NCBI RefSeq assembly: GCF_900102965.1
Contig: NZ_FNGM01000011.1
Coordinates: 106,896 to 170,895, forward strand
From: Paenibacillus jilunlii
GTDB lineage: Bacteria; Bacillota; Bacilli; Paenibacillales; Paenibacillaceae
Direction: 5' to 3'
DNA: 64,000 nt
The number at the start of each line of letters is the position of its first letter. Positions within the stretch are counted from its first letter, which is position 1. Positions 1 to 9,523 of the stretch are shown here, piece after piece. The notes under the pieces were generated by a model. The model saw nothing but the letters and a program-made list of their open reading frames with translations. It was not told the origin of the DNA and ran no database searches. A program made the position numbers and the translations under genes.

Positions 1-1096
1 CAATACCTTTTGCCTTAGCGGCTTCAATGATCGCTTTGGACAGTGGAACTTCTACTACCTTAGCGTTTACAGTGCCCAAGTTCAGGGTAAGGGTAAGGCC
101 AGTCTTTCCAGGGTTCGCTGCCAGCAATGCATCAAAAGCCTTGATCACATCAGCATCAACCAGCTTCAGGGTTGCTTTGTCGCCGACAATGCTAACCAAT
201 TTGGAGACATCGTAGAATCCAGGAGTAGCAGTTGGATTAGTGACTACTGCAGCTGTTCCGCCACCACCGCCACTGCCACTGCCACTGCCACCACCTGGGT
301 TAGTAGTAGTCAACGGATAAGCGCGAAGATAGGCCAAAGCAAGTGATTGAGCTGCTTTTCTGGCAGATTTAATTTCTGTATTTACATTATCAAGGGTAAG
401 CACGAGGTCATCAGCAGTAATACCCAGATTGTAAACTGCTTGACTTACTGTCAACGCGCCAGTACCGATTCTATGGTCGAGAACCTTGTAGACAGCGTCC
501 TTCACCAGAGTTTTCTGTGAAGCAGGATCAGAAACAATGTTGACCAGGTCCGCACCGGATTTGCTAGCCAGCATATTGCGAAGCTCTGCTTCCACGCCGT
601 TAGAAGCGAAGAAGAAATCCAGAATGTCGTCAAAGCTAAGGTTTGGAACGTTGGCCTGGGTTGCAATTGTATTGAACAAAGCAACATTATCCTTATCAAA
701 ACGAATGTCTTTCAGCACATTGATATCATTTGCGTATACATCGTATACTACGCTGGAAACGCTCTGGAACAATTTCAAGGAAGTAGCTTTTTCTGGATCA
801 GTCAGTTTAATATCCTTAAGAACCGGCTCGAAAATTTTCTCGAACTTCGTTTGACTAAGTAAAGCAACTTCATCTGAATAGTTCTTCAAATAGGTTACTT
901 CTGTTGCGGTCAAGTTTTTGTAAATAGCGGTAATCTTGTCCTTAACGGCCTGATGGCCAACTTCAGCCGCTGCAGCGGTTCCAACCAGTCCCAGATGTTG
1001 AGCCAGACCAGTACTGCTGAACGGAAAACCTGCAAAGGATGCTGCTGTCATGCTTGCTGCTAGTGTTGATACTGCCAACTTTTTCTTCAAAGACAC
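1..1096 (-). CDS. Secreted protein, possibly S-layer-associated (3' part outside window)
   Basis: About 365 codons are visible and the gene runs off the left edge. I start it at a GTG (1096) because AGAGGTGG lies 7 bases upstream and the N-terminus then reads as a signal peptide: a KKK stretch, a hydrophobic core and an Ala-rich cleavage region near residue 45. The upstream ATG at 1103 is in another frame. The mature part is a helical-looking domain, a Gly/Ser-rich linker near residues 265-280, and the start of a second domain. I do not recognise a catalytic motif. Paenibacillus proteins of this build often end in SLH repeats, but that end is not in view, so an S-layer role is inference. It is probably its own transcription unit downstream of the phosphatase gene. 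Confidence 0.7.
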   Translation of the reverse strand, partial: MSLKKKLAVSTLAASMTAASFAGFPFSSTGLAQHLGLVGTAAAAEVGHQAVKDKITAIYKNLTATEVTYLKNYSDEVALLSQTKFEKIFEPVLKDIKLTDPEKATSLKLFQSVSSVVYDVYANDINVLKDIRFDKDNVALFNTIATQANVPNLSFDDILDFFFASNGVEAELRNMLASKSGADLVNIVSDPASQKTLVKDAVYKVLDHRIGTGALTVSQAVYNLGITADDLVLTLDNVNTEIKSARKAAQSLALAYLRAYPLTTTNPGGGSGSGSGGGGGTAAVVTNPTATPGFYDVSKLVSIVGDKATLKLVDADVIKAFDALLAANPGKTGLTLTLNLGTVNAKVVEVPLSKAIIEAAKAKGI

Positions 1097-1237
1097 TTTT
1101 CATCCACCTCTTTGTATGTATTTTATTTCTAGTTCTACTGCTAGCATAGATAGAGCCGAAACCCTATGACTACACTACTCTGATAAAAAATAACATTAAA
1201 CCAGTAATACCCATTCTACCATCAATAGAACGCGAGG

Positions 1238-2020
1238 TCACCCTTTACGAGAAAAAAATCCGAACAATCTATGAAGTTTGCTGTGGGATTGTAGATAATC
1301 TGCTCGAATAATCTCCTCATTGCCAATGATTTTTAGCGCATTTTGACGAAAAAAGTCGGATACTGTCGCTCCTAATTCTTTGGTCAAAACCCCGTAGGCC
1401 TCACTCAGACCAAAAGGACGATGCTGATTGTCATGGGCGTCCGAGGCAATCACATGTACAGCATTCCTCCGGCACAGGTCCAGCGACAGCTTCTGCAGCT
1501 TGCTTCCGAACGTTCCGGCCAGGCTCTGGGCAGTAAGCTGGCCCAGTGCGCCAAGCTCTATTAATCTTGTTAACTTGGAAGGATCGGCAGCTACCTCCGC
1601 ATTGCGCTCCGGATGGGCAATTACTGGTACGAAGCCTTGAATCAGCAGTTCATGGCAGGTCTCCTCCATCGAACGCGGTACCCGCGAAGAAGGCATTTCC
1701 AGCAAAATATAGCGTGAACCTGCTAGCGTCAGAAGCTGGCCCTGCTCCAGATCATTCAGCAGATCACTATAGATGCGGATTTCCTGGCCGGGAAGCACCT
1801 GCAGCAGAACACCGGCCTGCCGGAGCCTCTGATTCAGCTGTTCCACAGCTGGTCCTATATTCGGAGCGGGGTTCACATATACTCCGTTGGCATGATGAGG
1901 CGTGGCGACAACAGTGGATATTCCATCCTTCCCGGCAGCCTGCGCCATGGCGAGAGCCGCATCCCAATCGGCAGCCCCGTCGTCCATGAAGGGTAGAATG
2001 TGGCTATGGATATCTATCAT
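1238..2020 (-). CDS. ywqE: CpsB/CapC (YwqE-type) manganese-dependent tyrosine-protein phosphatase
   Basis: A 260-residue PHP-family protein, normal length for this group. The N-terminus MIDIHSHILPFMDD carries the metal-binding His-x-His and Asp residues. Later motifs include ATPHH (about residue 40), PGQEIRIY, IAHPERN and IASDAHD near the C-terminus, which complete the polynuclear metal site. Family members dephosphorylate bacterial tyrosine kinases (YwqD/CapB) and their substrates, controlling capsule or exopolysaccharide production in the cytoplasm. No cognate kinase gene lies beside it here, which is slightly unusual because these usually sit in polysaccharide clusters. The ATG start follows an AGAGGGA at rather long spacing. 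Family assignment is secure; the exact substrate is unknown. Confidence 0.87.
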   Translation of the reverse strand: MIDIHSHILPFMDDGAADWDAALAMAQAAGKDGISTVVATPHHANGVYVNPAPNIGPAVEQLNQRLRQAGVLLQVLPGQEIRIYSDLLNDLEQGQLLTLAGSRYILLEMPSSRVPRSMEETCHELLIQGFVPVIAHPERNAEVAADPSKLTRLIELGALGQLTAQSLAGTFGSKLQKLSLDLCRRNAVHVIASDAHDNQHRPFGLSEAYGVLTKELGATVSDFFRQNALKIIGNEEIIRADYLQSHSKLHRLFGFFSRKG

Positions 2021-2124
2021 ATGCTTTTTATCGGTCCCTCTCTTACGTATATTTATAGATTTTCTAAAAAAAATACAACCATTTCGCTAGGAAATGATTG
2101 CTAAATTTTAAAATAGTATTCCCG

Positions 2125-2718
2125 CTAGGCTTCCAGTTCGAACAGCTTCCGGGTGATCCGGGCAAGGTTCCTGTCAATCTCTTGGATCTCCTCATTCCGG
2201 CATACCCGGTTACGCTGATCAAGCAGACGGTCAATAGTGACACGCAAGCTCACAATCTCCTGCTCGACCGCATCGGACTTGTAGAGACGCAGCATTTCGG
2301 CAAGCGAATGCTTGTGCTGATAGACCAGCTTGCTGCCCAGCGGCGTAACCTCAGAGACTCTGCGGACCGAGCCGTTCTCGTATACATACACCATGGTGAA
2401 GCCTTGATATATTCGATTTACCGTTCCGGTTCCCTTGTAGGTGACGAACAGCTTGCGGATTGCGTTATTCAGATGCGGGTTCACAATTCGGCAGGACAAG
2501 GCGCATACATAGATGCTCCCTCTTTGCTGGAAGGACAAATGAACCTCCTCGCCCCCAGCTTCCTCCAGGACGATTTCCTGTTCCCCGCCGCCCAGAATCT
2601 TCACCCGGTGGCTGATGAAGCAGGTATCGGCCGTAAGCAGAAACTGTTTCATTTGAAATTCCGTCATTTGCAAAGTCGCCTTCACATATTCTGTTGCCAA
2701 TCTCTGAGCCATGACCAT
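2125..2718 (-). CDS. Conserved protein of unknown function (197 aa)
   Basis: A soluble protein without signal peptide or membrane segments. The first ~130 residues look like an alpha/beta domain; the last ~55 residues are strongly charged and heptad-like, suggesting a coiled coil (EQEIVSLRVTIDRLLDQRNR). I do not recognise a catalytic motif. It follows engB in the same direction, about 200 bases further on, with an 18-bp palindrome in the gap, so it probably has its own promoter. Codon use resembles its neighbours. In B. subtilis the genes after engB are ysxD and hemA, which this is not. Confidence 0.6.
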   Translation of the reverse strand: MVMAQRLATEYVKATLQMTEFQMKQFLLTADTCFISHRVKILGGGEQEIVLEEAGGEEVHLSFQQRGSIYVCALSCRIVNPHLNNAIRKLFVTYKGTGTVNRIYQGFTMVYVYENGSVRRVSEVTPLGSKLVYQHKHSLAEMLRLYKSDAVEQEIVSLRVTIDRLLDQRNRVCRNEEIQEIDRNLARITRKLFELEA

Positions 2719-2843
2719 CCCTCAATTCTTTGTAACAGCCTTTAGCATGATTATACAATGAAGAGCAGCAGGTTTTCTCATCAGGGGGAACAGGATATAG
2801 GCCGATAATTCATCTTATAACGGGAGAAAAGGATAAGAGCCGC

Positions 2844-2861
2844 GGAATACATATGTATTCC
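2844..2861. promoter_or_regulatory. Perfect 18-bp palindrome, candidate operator
   Basis: GGAATACATATGTATTCC is its own reverse complement. It lies in the gap between the end of engB and the start of the 197-residue unknown gene, about 130 bases upstream of that start. A second hairpin (CTCAC-TATTCT-GTGAG) follows at 2861-2876. It has no T-tract, so a dimeric repressor site is more likely than a terminator. No regulator can be assigned. Confidence 0.4.
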
Positions 2862-2920
2862 TCACTATTCTGTGAGTAATGCGCGCTGATCCTATGGAAT
2901 ACGCATCACAAGGTTACCAT

Positions 2921-3586
2921 TCAAGCTTCGGAAGGATCTTCCGGCTGCGCTTCATTTCCAGCATCTTCAATCTCCGGCTCCATAGCCGGCTCCTCTTCGG
3001 ATGCCTGATTATAACGCTCAATCAGCTCCCATAGTTCATCCCTGCCGAGACCGATCTCAGAGGAAAAGGAAATGAAGTTATCGCCCGGCAGCACGCCCAG
3101 CTCCTGCTTCATAATCTTGATGTGCTTCGGCCAGCGGGTTTTGGGAATCTTGTCTGCTTTGGTAGCCACAACACACAGGGGCAGATCGTAATGCTTCAGC
3201 CAGTCAAACATCATCTTGTCATTGCCCGTAGGCGGGTGGCGGAGATCCACAATGAGCAGGACCAGCTTCAGAGTGTCGCGCTCGGCCAGATATTTCTCAA
3301 CCATTTTGCCCCAGGAGGCGCGCTGGGTTTTGGATACCTTTGCATAGCCATAGCCGGGGAAGTCGACAAAATACATACTTTCGTTGACCCGGTAATAGTT
3401 CATATGCTGCGTCTTGCCCGGTGTAGAACTGGTGCGGGCCAGATTTTTACGGTTAATCATCCGGTTGATCAGAGAAGACTTCCCGACGTTGGAGCGCCCT
3501 GCCAGAGCAATCTCGGGCAAGGCGTCAACAGGGTATTGATCAGGGCCTACGGCACTGATGATAAATTCGGCATTGTTAACTTTCAT
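2921..3586 (-). CDS. engB: Ribosome biogenesis GTP-binding protein EngB (YsxC)
   Basis: 221 residues. EngB/YsxC is an essential TRAFAC-class GTPase that assists assembly of the 50S ribosomal subunit. The P-loop GRSNVGKS is at residues 30-37, the G3 motif DFPGYG near residue 75 and the TKAD base-specificity motif follows. The family is usually about 195 residues; here an acidic, Pro/Glu-rich tail of about 25 residues is added at the C-terminus. The gene starts 12 bases after the lonA stop, so the two are co-transcribed, matching the lonA-ysxC order of B. subtilis. Confidence 0.95.
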   Translation of the reverse strand: MKVNNAEFIISAVGPDQYPVDALPEIALAGRSNVGKSSLINRMINRKNLARTSSTPGKTQHMNYYRVNESMYFVDFPGYGYAKVSKTQRASWGKMVEKYLAERDTLKLVLLIVDLRHPPTGNDKMMFDWLKHYDLPLCVVATKADKIPKTRWPKHIKIMKQELGVLPGDNFISFSSEIGLGRDELWELIERYNQASEEEPAMEPEIEDAGNEAQPEDPSEA

Positions 3587-3598
3587 AGGACTTCCTTT

Positions 3599-5962
3599 CT
3601 AATGCACACTACTTGGCGCTTCACTGCTGATTTCATTATGGTGTTCGACCAGCGCATGCTTCAGCACCTGATCCATATGGGAGACCGGCACGAACTCCAC
3701 ATCGCTGCGGACGCTTTCCGGGATGTCCTTCAAGTCGCGCTCGTTGTCCTTTGGCAGCAGGATTTTTTTGTACCCGGCCCGGTGGGCGGCAAGCGACTTC
3801 TCCTTCAGTCCGCCAATCGGCAGGACCCGGCCGCGCAGCGTAATCTCGCCGGTCATCGCCACATCCTTCGATACATAACGTTTCGTAAGCGCAGAGATTA
3901 GCGCGGTAGCAATCGTAATCCCTGCGGACGGACCGTCCTTGGGAATGGCGCCTTCGGGGATGTGGATGTGAATATCGTTCTTTTCATAAAAATCGGGTGC
4001 CAGCCCCAGCTCCTCGGCCTTCGAACGGGTATAGCTGAAGGCAGCCTGCGCTGATTCCTTCATCACATCGCCCAGTTGTCCCGTCAGGGTCAGCTTGCCG
4101 GTTCCCTGGACCACCGTCACTTCGATGAGCAGCGTATCGCCGCCCACTTCCGTCCAGGCCAGTCCGGTAACCGTGCCGATCTGATCCTCTAGCTCCGCCA
4201 TTCCGTAGCGGTACTTCGAAGCGCCCAGGTAATCTTTGACCTCAGAAGGAAGAATGCTTACCTGCTCCTTCTCGCCAGATACGATAATCTTAGCGGCCTT
4301 ACGGCACAGCGCAGCGATCTGCTGTTCCAGATTGCGCACCCCGGATTCCCGGGTATACTCGCGGACAATCTTCAGCAGAGTATCGTCTTCAATGGACAGC
4401 TGCGTGTCCTCCAGACCGTGGTTCTTACGCTGCTTCGGCAGCAGGTAGCGGCTGGCAATCTGCAGCTTCTCCAGCTCAGTATAGCCGGGAATGAACAGCA
4501 TCTCCATCCGGTCCAGCAGCGGACGCGGAATGTTATGCACGGTATTGGCCGTCGTCACGAACATGACGTTCGAGAGGTCAAACGGCAGCTCGACAAAATG
4601 GTCGCTGAACGTGTTGTTCTGTTCAGGGTCCAGCACTTCCAGCAGCGCAGCCGACGGGTCGCCGCGGAAATCCGCAGCCATCTTGTCGATCTCATCCAGC
4701 AGGAATACCGGATTGATGCTGCCTGCAGTCTTCATGCCCTGAATGATCCGGCCCGGCATCGCACCGACATAGGTGCGGCGGTGGCCGCGGATCTCGGCTT
4801 CGTCACGCACGCCGCCCAGCGAAATGCGCACGAACTTGCGGTTCAGCGAACGGGCGATGGAGCGCGCGAGCGAGGTTTTGCCGACACCCGGAGGGCCTAC
4901 CAGACAGAGAATCGGCCCCTTCAGCTTCTTGACCAGCTTCTGCACCGCAAGATACTCCAGCACACGCTCCTTGGGCTTCTCCAGACCATAATGATCCGCA
5001 TCCAGCACCTGCTCTGCCTTCAGGATATCCAGGTCATCCTCCGTGGACTCGGTCCACGGCAGACTCAGCAGCATATCGACATAATTGCGGATCACACCGC
5101 CCTCAGCCGAGCTTGCGGGCATTTTTTCGAGCCGGTCGATCTCTTTCTCAATCTTTTCCTTTACGCGTTCAGGCAGGTCTTTCTCTTCCATCAGGCTGCG
5201 CAGCTCATCGGCTTCGCCGGCCCGGCCTTCCTTGTCGCCAAGCTCCTTCTGGATTGCTTTCATCTGCTCACGGAGATAATACTCTTTCTGCGTCTTCTCC
5301 ATCTGCTTCTTCACCCGCTGGTTGATCTTGCGTTCGAGTTCCAGCACCTCACGCTCATTGTTGAGGATATCCAGCAGCTTCTCCAGACGTTTGCTGACAT
5401 CGATCGTCTCCAGGATCTCCTGCTTATCCTTGATCTTCAGCGCCAAATGGCTCGTAATGACGTCGGCCAGCCGGCCCGGCTCTTCGATATCGGATACGGC
5501 GGCGAGCGTCTCGGGAGTGACTTTTTTGGAGAGGGTGATGTAATGCTCAAACTGGTTCAGCACGGTGCGCATCAAGGCATCGCTCTGCTGGTCCACATCC
5601 TCCTCCTCAGGCAGCACACGCGCCATTACCTCGTAATACTCCTCGTTGTCCGTATAGTTAATAATTTCGGCCCGTTCCACGCCCTCCACAAGCACACGGA
5701 TCGTGCCGTTGGGAAGCTTGAGCATCTGCCGCACATTGGCGACCGTGCCGACCCGGAAAATATCTTCTTGTCCCGGCTCCTCGATATTCACTTCCGACTG
5801 GGAGCAGAGGAGAATCAGGTTATCTTCAACCATAGCTTTTTCCAGCGCCCGAACTGACTTCTCGCGTCCCACATCCAGGTGAAGAACCATGCTGGGATAT
5901 ACAAGAAGACCTCTAAGCGGCAATAAAGGAAAACGACGACCTTTGGATTTGCTTTGTATCAT
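3599..5962 (-). CDS. lonA: ATP-dependent protease LonA
   Basis: 787 residues, normal for LonA. Order of domains: N-terminal substrate-binding LON domain (FPLLPLRGLLVYPSMV at the start), a charged coiled-coil, the AAA+ module with Walker A GPPGVGKTS and Walker B VFLLDEIDK, then the protease domain with the catalytic Ser in PKDGPSAG and a downstream Lys. It degrades damaged and short-lived regulatory proteins in the cytosol. I prefer the ATG at 5962 (MIQSKSKG) over an in-frame start nine codons upstream because GGGAGGTG sits 8 bases before it. It lies about 300 bases after lonB, separated by a terminator, and is followed by engB at 12 bases. Confidence 0.96.
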   Translation of the reverse strand: MIQSKSKGRRFPLLPLRGLLVYPSMVLHLDVGREKSVRALEKAMVEDNLILLCSQSEVNIEEPGQEDIFRVGTVANVRQMLKLPNGTIRVLVEGVERAEIINYTDNEEYYEVMARVLPEEEDVDQQSDALMRTVLNQFEHYITLSKKVTPETLAAVSDIEEPGRLADVITSHLALKIKDKQEILETIDVSKRLEKLLDILNNEREVLELERKINQRVKKQMEKTQKEYYLREQMKAIQKELGDKEGRAGEADELRSLMEEKDLPERVKEKIEKEIDRLEKMPASSAEGGVIRNYVDMLLSLPWTESTEDDLDILKAEQVLDADHYGLEKPKERVLEYLAVQKLVKKLKGPILCLVGPPGVGKTSLARSIARSLNRKFVRISLGGVRDEAEIRGHRRTYVGAMPGRIIQGMKTAGSINPVFLLDEIDKMAADFRGDPSAALLEVLDPEQNNTFSDHFVELPFDLSNVMFVTTANTVHNIPRPLLDRMEMLFIPGYTELEKLQIASRYLLPKQRKNHGLEDTQLSIEDDTLLKIVREYTRESGVRNLEQQIAALCRKAAKIIVSGEKEQVSILPSEVKDYLGASKYRYGMAELEDQIGTVTGLAWTEVGGDTLLIEVTVVQGTGKLTLTGQLGDVMKESAQAAFSYTRSKAEELGLAPDFYEKNDIHIHIPEGAIPKDGPSAGITIATALISALTKRYVSKDVAMTGEITLRGRVLPIGGLKEKSLAAHRAGYKKILLPKDNERDLKDIPESVRSDVEFVPVSHMDQVLKHALVEHHNEISSEAPSSVH

Positions 5963-6140
5963 CGCTTTCGCACCTCCCATGGTTCTCAAGTAGTGTCATA
6001 TGCTTCATTCTAACAAAAGCGGCTTCAAAACACCAACAGGCCAAGCCTCCTGCAGCTTCCAGTTCATATAATCCGCTCTGCCAGACCTGTTTTATTATTC
6101 GCTGCTTGTTCCCGGAATATGTCTGCACGATCTCAATGCA

Positions 6141-6187
6141 AAAAACAGGCCTCCGCTACACAACCAGATTGTGTAGCGGAAGCCTGC
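6141..6187 (-). terminator. Rho-independent terminator after lonB
   Basis: Read on the minus strand, a roughly 17-bp stem (AGGCTTCCGCTACACAA pairing with TTGTGTAGCGGAGGCCT, 5-base loop) is followed by a T-rich tract. It lies about 70 bases downstream of the lonB stop and separates lonB from lonA. Confidence 0.85.
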
Positions 6188-6258
6188 CGGGATATTACAG
6201 CTGCTGTTCATAGAATGAAACCTCGAACAGCTGATTGCTTAGTATTTTCAAGCTCGAG

Positions 6259-7968
6259 TCATCCCTTTGCGCTGTCGCCGCTGGCATCCGCCTTCAGCAG
6301 CGAAGGAGCTGCCGAGAAGGTCTCGCCTGAAACGGCCGGCAGACGCACATCCGCAGTTTCAGCGCCGAACAGATGACGGAATACTTCCTCTACCGTTTCC
6401 ATCGGGATCACCCGCAGCGGCCCCAGATCAGCGAACAACGACTGCCAGTTTTCTTTGGGAATCAGAACGGTGGTGGCTCCGGCCTGAAAAGCAGCTTCAA
6501 CTTTGGCAATAACGCCGCCTACCGGCTTCACCCGCCCGTGGATGCCGATTTCTCCGGTTATGGCTACGGTGTTATCCACCGGCAGCTGCCGGATGGCAGA
6601 GACAATGGCCACCGCCATTGCGACCCCGGCGGAAGGGCCGTCTATCGGTGTTCCCCCCGGAAAATTCACATGCAGATCATAGCGGTCCGGCTCCAGATTC
6701 ATGGTCCGGAGGACTGTCAGCACATTTTCGAGCGAGCCTTTGGCCATGCTCTTGCGCCGGATCGTCCGCGAGCCGCCGCGGGTTTCTTCTTCGTCCACCA
6801 CACCGGTCACATTAAGCCTTCCCTGCCCGCTTTTGGCGGGTGCGGCTGAAACCTCAATCTCAAGCAGCGTACCCATGCCCGGACCATATACGGCAAGTCC
6901 ATTGACCAGGCCAATTTGCGGTGAAGACGGAATCTTGCGTTCAGTGCGCATGGGCAGCTGGCTGCTGCTGGCTACCCACTCGACTTCGGCTGCACTCAGG
7001 GTATCCCGTCCTTCAGTTAATGCAAGCCCTGCCGCCAATTGGATCATGTTGACCGCCTCGCGGCCATTGGTGGCGTATTGCTGTACCACTTCAATGGCTT
7101 CGGGACTGGGCTTCAGCCCGATCTTCTGGACCGCATCGCGTCCGATGACGGCAATCTCCTCCGGCAGCAGCGGCCGGAAATAGATTTCCATACAGCGGGA
7201 ACGCAGTGCCGGTGAAATTTCTTCCGGTGAACGCGTGGTGGCACCCACCAGCCGGAAATCGGCCGGCAGGCCATTTTGAAAAATATCATGGATATACGCA
7301 GGCGTATTGCTGTCCTCGGAGTTGTAATACGCACTCTCCAGCAGCACCTTTCGGTCCTCCAGCACCTTCAGCAGCTTGTTCATCTGAATCGGGTGGAGCT
7401 CCCCAATCTCGTCCAGGAAAAGGATGCCGCCATGCGCCTTGGTAACGGCCCCCGGCTTCGGCTGCGGCACACCAGCCACGCCCATAGCCCCTGCTCCCTG
7501 ATAGATCGGGTCATGCACCGAGCCAATCAGCGGATCGGCAATGCCGCGTTCGTCAAAACGTGCGGTGGTGGCATCAATCTCCGTAAATTTGGCATCGCTT
7601 TTAAAGGGAGATAGCGCATTTTTTTTGGCCTCCTCCATTACCACGCGCGCCGCCGCCGTCTTGCCGACGCCAGGCGGCCCATAAATAATGACATGCTGCG
7701 GGTTGGCACTGCACAGTGCCGCCTTCAGGGCGCGCAGCCCGTCCTTTTGCCCCACGATATCTCCAATGGAGGCCGGACGCGTCTTCTCAGACAGCGGCTT
7801 GGTCAGGGAGATCATCCGCATTTTGCGCAGCTTGTCCAGCTCCTTGCGCGACTCCCGGTCCACCGCCGTTTTATTGGTCTTCTGTCCCCGCAGCAGATTC
7901 CAAAAATAAACGCCGATGACCAGGGCGAAAAAGAGCTGCACGATCATCAGCAATATACTTAATTCCAT
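6259..7968 (-). CDS. lonB: Membrane-anchored ATP-dependent protease LonB
   Basis: 569 residues. A single N-terminal membrane segment (about residues 5-26) replaces the LON domain of LonA, as in the Bacillus LonB family, which is associated with forespore expression. Walker A GPPGVGKT is at residues 97-104, ILFLDEIGE is Walker B, and the proteolytic Ser lies in TPIDGPSAG near residue 460. AGGAGGATGACCT before the ATG supports the start. It sits between ispG and lonA. A perfect-arm inverted repeat at 8011-8033 lies about 45 bases upstream and might be regulatory. Its own terminator follows. Forespore expression is inferred from the family, not seen here. Confidence 0.93.
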   Translation of the reverse strand: MELSILLMIVQLFFALVIGVYFWNLLRGQKTNKTAVDRESRKELDKLRKMRMISLTKPLSEKTRPASIGDIVGQKDGLRALKAALCSANPQHVIIYGPPGVGKTAAARVVMEEAKKNALSPFKSDAKFTEIDATTARFDERGIADPLIGSVHDPIYQGAGAMGVAGVPQPKPGAVTKAHGGILFLDEIGELHPIQMNKLLKVLEDRKVLLESAYYNSEDSNTPAYIHDIFQNGLPADFRLVGATTRSPEEISPALRSRCMEIYFRPLLPEEIAVIGRDAVQKIGLKPSPEAIEVVQQYATNGREAVNMIQLAAGLALTEGRDTLSAAEVEWVASSSQLPMRTERKIPSSPQIGLVNGLAVYGPGMGTLLEIEVSAAPAKSGQGRLNVTGVVDEEETRGGSRTIRRKSMAKGSLENVLTVLRTMNLEPDRYDLHVNFPGGTPIDGPSAGVAMAVAIVSAIRQLPVDNTVAITGEIGIHGRVKPVGGVIAKVEAAFQAGATTVLIPKENWQSLFADLGPLRVIPMETVEEVFRHLFGAETADVRLPAVSGETFSAAPSLLKADASGDSAKG

Positions 7969-8160
7969 AGGTCATCCTCCTGTTCGCTTCAGTCTACCTG
8001 TCCTGTATTTGGCTACTACTAGGTAGTATAGCCTTTTCGGTCATTCATAAACGCCTGCATACAGAATTATGCACGCGGAAATACTTAGCAGACAGAAGGT
8101 CATAGATACGAGTGAGCTGAATCAGGCGGATACACCTCTATTCTAGGGGGCTGTCCGCCG

Positions 8161-8216
8161 AATAATAAAATAAAACGCCCCGATACCCTGCCGGTTATCC
8201 GGTAGGGACGGGACGT
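8161..8216 (-). terminator. Rho-independent terminator after ispG
   Basis: On the minus strand a GC-rich stem (CCCTACCGG / CCGGCAGGG with flanking CGTCCCG / CGGGGCG pairs) has an ATAA loop and is followed by TTTTATTTTATTATT. It lies about 55 bases after the ispG stop and closes that transcript before the lonB promoter region. Confidence 0.85.
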
Positions 8217-8271
8217 TGCATTTATGATCTTATAATAGCTTATAGAAGTCCAGTTGCTTCACCCTCAGGAA

Positions 8272-9411
8272 TTATTGCTCCATGTTGCCTGTTTGCACGG
8301 CCGGTGCCAGTCCCGCATGCTTGCGGCCCGGAATTTCCCCGGTTGCTTCAAAATGCACTACGATCGCGTCGATCTCCTTCTTCAGTTCGGAAACGAGGTC
8401 CGCTTCAGGAACCTTGCGGATCATCTGGCCGTAACGGAACAGCAGACCTTCCCCGCGCGCACCGGCAATCCCAATGTCGGCCTCGCGAGCCTCACCCGGA
8501 CCGTTAACCGCACAACCCAGCACGGATACCTTGATCGGCACCTTCAGTTTGGAGATGTACTCTTCCACTTCGTTGGCGATGGAGAAAAGGTCAATATCCA
8601 GCCGCCCACAGGTCGGGCAGGAAATTAGCGTAGGAGCGTTAGAGATCAGACCAAAGGTCTTCAGCAGCTCACGGGCCACCTTCACCTCTTCCACCGGATC
8701 AGCGCTGAGCGAGATCCGTACGGTGCTGCCGATACCCATCGAGAGCAGCGCACCGATCCCGGCCGAGCTCTTCACCGTACCGGCAAACAGCGTGCCGGAT
8801 TCGGTAATCCCCAGGTGCAGCGGGTAGGGAATCACTTCCGCGGCCTTGCGGTAGGCTTCGATGGCCATAGGGACATCGGAGGCTTTGAGCGAGACGATAA
8901 TATCATGGAAATCGAGTTCTTCCAGAATTCCGATATGGTACAGAGCGCTCTCTACCATGGCTTCCGGGGTCGGATAGCCGTATTTCTCCAGGAGATGGCT
9001 CTCCAGGGAACCGGCATTGACGCCGATACGGATCGGAATGCCTTTTTCCTTACAGGCTTTGACAACTGCTTCCACTTTGTCCCGGCGCCCAATGTTGCCC
9101 GGATTGATGCGCACTTTGTCGATGCCGTTCTCTATCGCCAGCAAAGCCAGCTTATAATTAAAATGAATATCCGCCACCAGCGGAATATGAATCCGCGCCT
9201 TAATCTCCTTAATGGCTGCTGCCGCTTCTTCATTGTTGACCGTCACGCGCACAAGCTGACAGCCCGCTTCTTCCAACCGCAGGATTTCGGCTACTGTTGC
9301 TTCGACATCAGCTGTTTTGGTTGTACACATGCTTTGAATAGCAACCTCGTTGTTTCCCCCAATAATAACCCCGCCAACATTGACGGGACGGGTCTGGTGT
9401 CTCAAGAACAT
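8272..9411 (-). CDS. ispG: (E)-4-hydroxy-3-methylbut-2-enyl-diphosphate synthase IspG
   Basis: 379 residues. IspG (GcpE) is the iron-sulfur enzyme of the methylerythritol phosphate pathway that converts ME-cPP to HMBPP for isoprenoid synthesis. A TIM-barrel N-terminal part (VGGVIIGGNNEVAIQSMCTTKT) precedes the 4Fe-4S part with CPTCGR and GCAVNGPGEA. I choose the ATG at 9411 (MFLRHQTRPV) because GGGGGAG lies 6 bases upstream; in-frame starts further upstream lack such a site. It is inserted between clpX and lonB, genes that are adjacent in B. subtilis, and has its own terminator. Two other pathway genes are not in view. Confidence 0.96.
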   Translation of the reverse strand: MFLRHQTRPVNVGGVIIGGNNEVAIQSMCTTKTADVEATVAEILRLEEAGCQLVRVTVNNEEAAAAIKEIKARIHIPLVADIHFNYKLALLAIENGIDKVRINPGNIGRRDKVEAVVKACKEKGIPIRIGVNAGSLESHLLEKYGYPTPEAMVESALYHIGILEELDFHDIIVSLKASDVPMAIEAYRKAAEVIPYPLHLGITESGTLFAGTVKSSAGIGALLSMGIGSTVRISLSADPVEEVKVARELLKTFGLISNAPTLISCPTCGRLDIDLFSIANEVEEYISKLKVPIKVSVLGCAVNGPGEAREADIGIAGARGEGLLFRYGQMIRKVPEADLVSELKKEIDAIVVHFEATGEIPGRKHAGLAPAVQTGNMEQ

Positions 9412-9523
9412 GGTTTTCTCCCCCATAACGATCAAAGCTCCACCCTCCCCGCGCCGTACAGGCGGTTGTAAGGTGGAGACAATGACTTGTATTGTTAATG
9501 ACTGTATGGTTAAGGAAAGGCTT

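Noticed and set aside
4418..5857. 479-codon open frame on the plus strand
   Set aside because: It lies antisense to lonA, has no ribosome site and its residue pattern (Leu/His/Gln-rich) follows from the reverse complement of lonA codons.
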